Positions 5,567-5,589 of a DNA stretch of 5,589 bases are shown here, one piece after another. The position numbers were made by a program, and so were the translations under genes. Every line of letters starts with the position of its first letter. Positions within the stretch are counted from its first letter, which is position 1. The stretch covers positions 1 through 5,589 of the forward strand of contig NZIT01000065.1 of NCBI GenBank assembly GCA_002691725.1. The letters are read 5' to 3'. Source of the stretch: SAR116 cluster bacterium. GTDB lineage: Bacteria > Pseudomonadota > Alphaproteobacteria > Puniceispirillales > UBA1172. Under the pieces are notes generated by a model. That model saw only the letters and a program-made list of their open reading frames with translations. It made no database searches and was not told the DNA's origin.

Positions 5567-5589
5567 ATGCATAGTTTCAAGCTAGCCCC
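5567..5589 (+). CDS. Possible 5' end of a gene cut by the window edge
   Basis: An ATG at 5567 opens MHSFKLA and runs off the edge. AGAGA (5553-5557) lies nine bases upstream, and a TATAGT (5539-5544) could be a -10, without a convincing -35. Seven codons are too few to identify anything. The 190 bases between the DUF2721 stop and this ATG otherwise show only short inverted repeats such as GATCA/TGATC (5413-5428). Confidence 0.3.

Overview
This window looks like a piece of an alphaproteobacterial chromosome, quite possibly from a marine lineage such as SAR116 or a relative. That is inferred from three things: moderate-to-low GC, ordinary chromosomal gene order, and an adjacent PlcP-type phosphoesterase and GT4 lipid glycosyltransferase, the phosphate-stress lipid-remodelling pair known from alphaproteobacteria. 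Nothing here (rRNA, marker gene) fixes the taxon.

Layout from left to right: (1) bases 3-149 hold the 3' end of an unrecognised + strand gene. (2) Converging on it is a two-gene minus-strand operon, plcP (2464 to 1577) followed through a 4-base ATGA overlap by a GT4 glycosyltransferase (1580 to 162). The last ~120 residues of the glycosyltransferase are a complete DgkA-type diacylglycerol kinase. (3) A 212-base divergent intergenic region carries a strong Pho-box-like site in front of plcP and a weaker one in front of phoB. (4) phoB (2677-3408, +), the phosphate response regulator, stands without phoR or pst genes in view. (5) Converging with phoB is an enolase-superfamily gene of the o-succinylbenzoate synthase / N-succinylamino-acid racemase type (4607 to 3501). 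(6) Upstream of it lies what looks like the last ~50 codons of a Gfo/Idh/MocA oxidoreductase, a probable gene relic, followed by a small inverted-repeat region. (7) A DUF2721 membrane protein (4939-5376, +) follows. (8) The right edge is non-coding up to a possible gene start at 5567.

The coherent story is in the left half. Under phosphate limitation PhoB-P would bind the shared intergenic region and raise both its own synthesis and the plcP operon. PlcP would strip the phosphorus-containing head group from membrane phospholipids, leaving diacylglycerol (DAG), and the glycosyltransferase half of the next protein would cap DAG with sugar to make a phosphorus-free lipid. The kinase half could return DAG to phosphatidate. 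One polypeptide would thus hold both fates of DAG, which is the most unusual thing in the window. The right half (racemase-like enzyme, oxidoreductase relic, DUF2721) shows no evident functional link to it.
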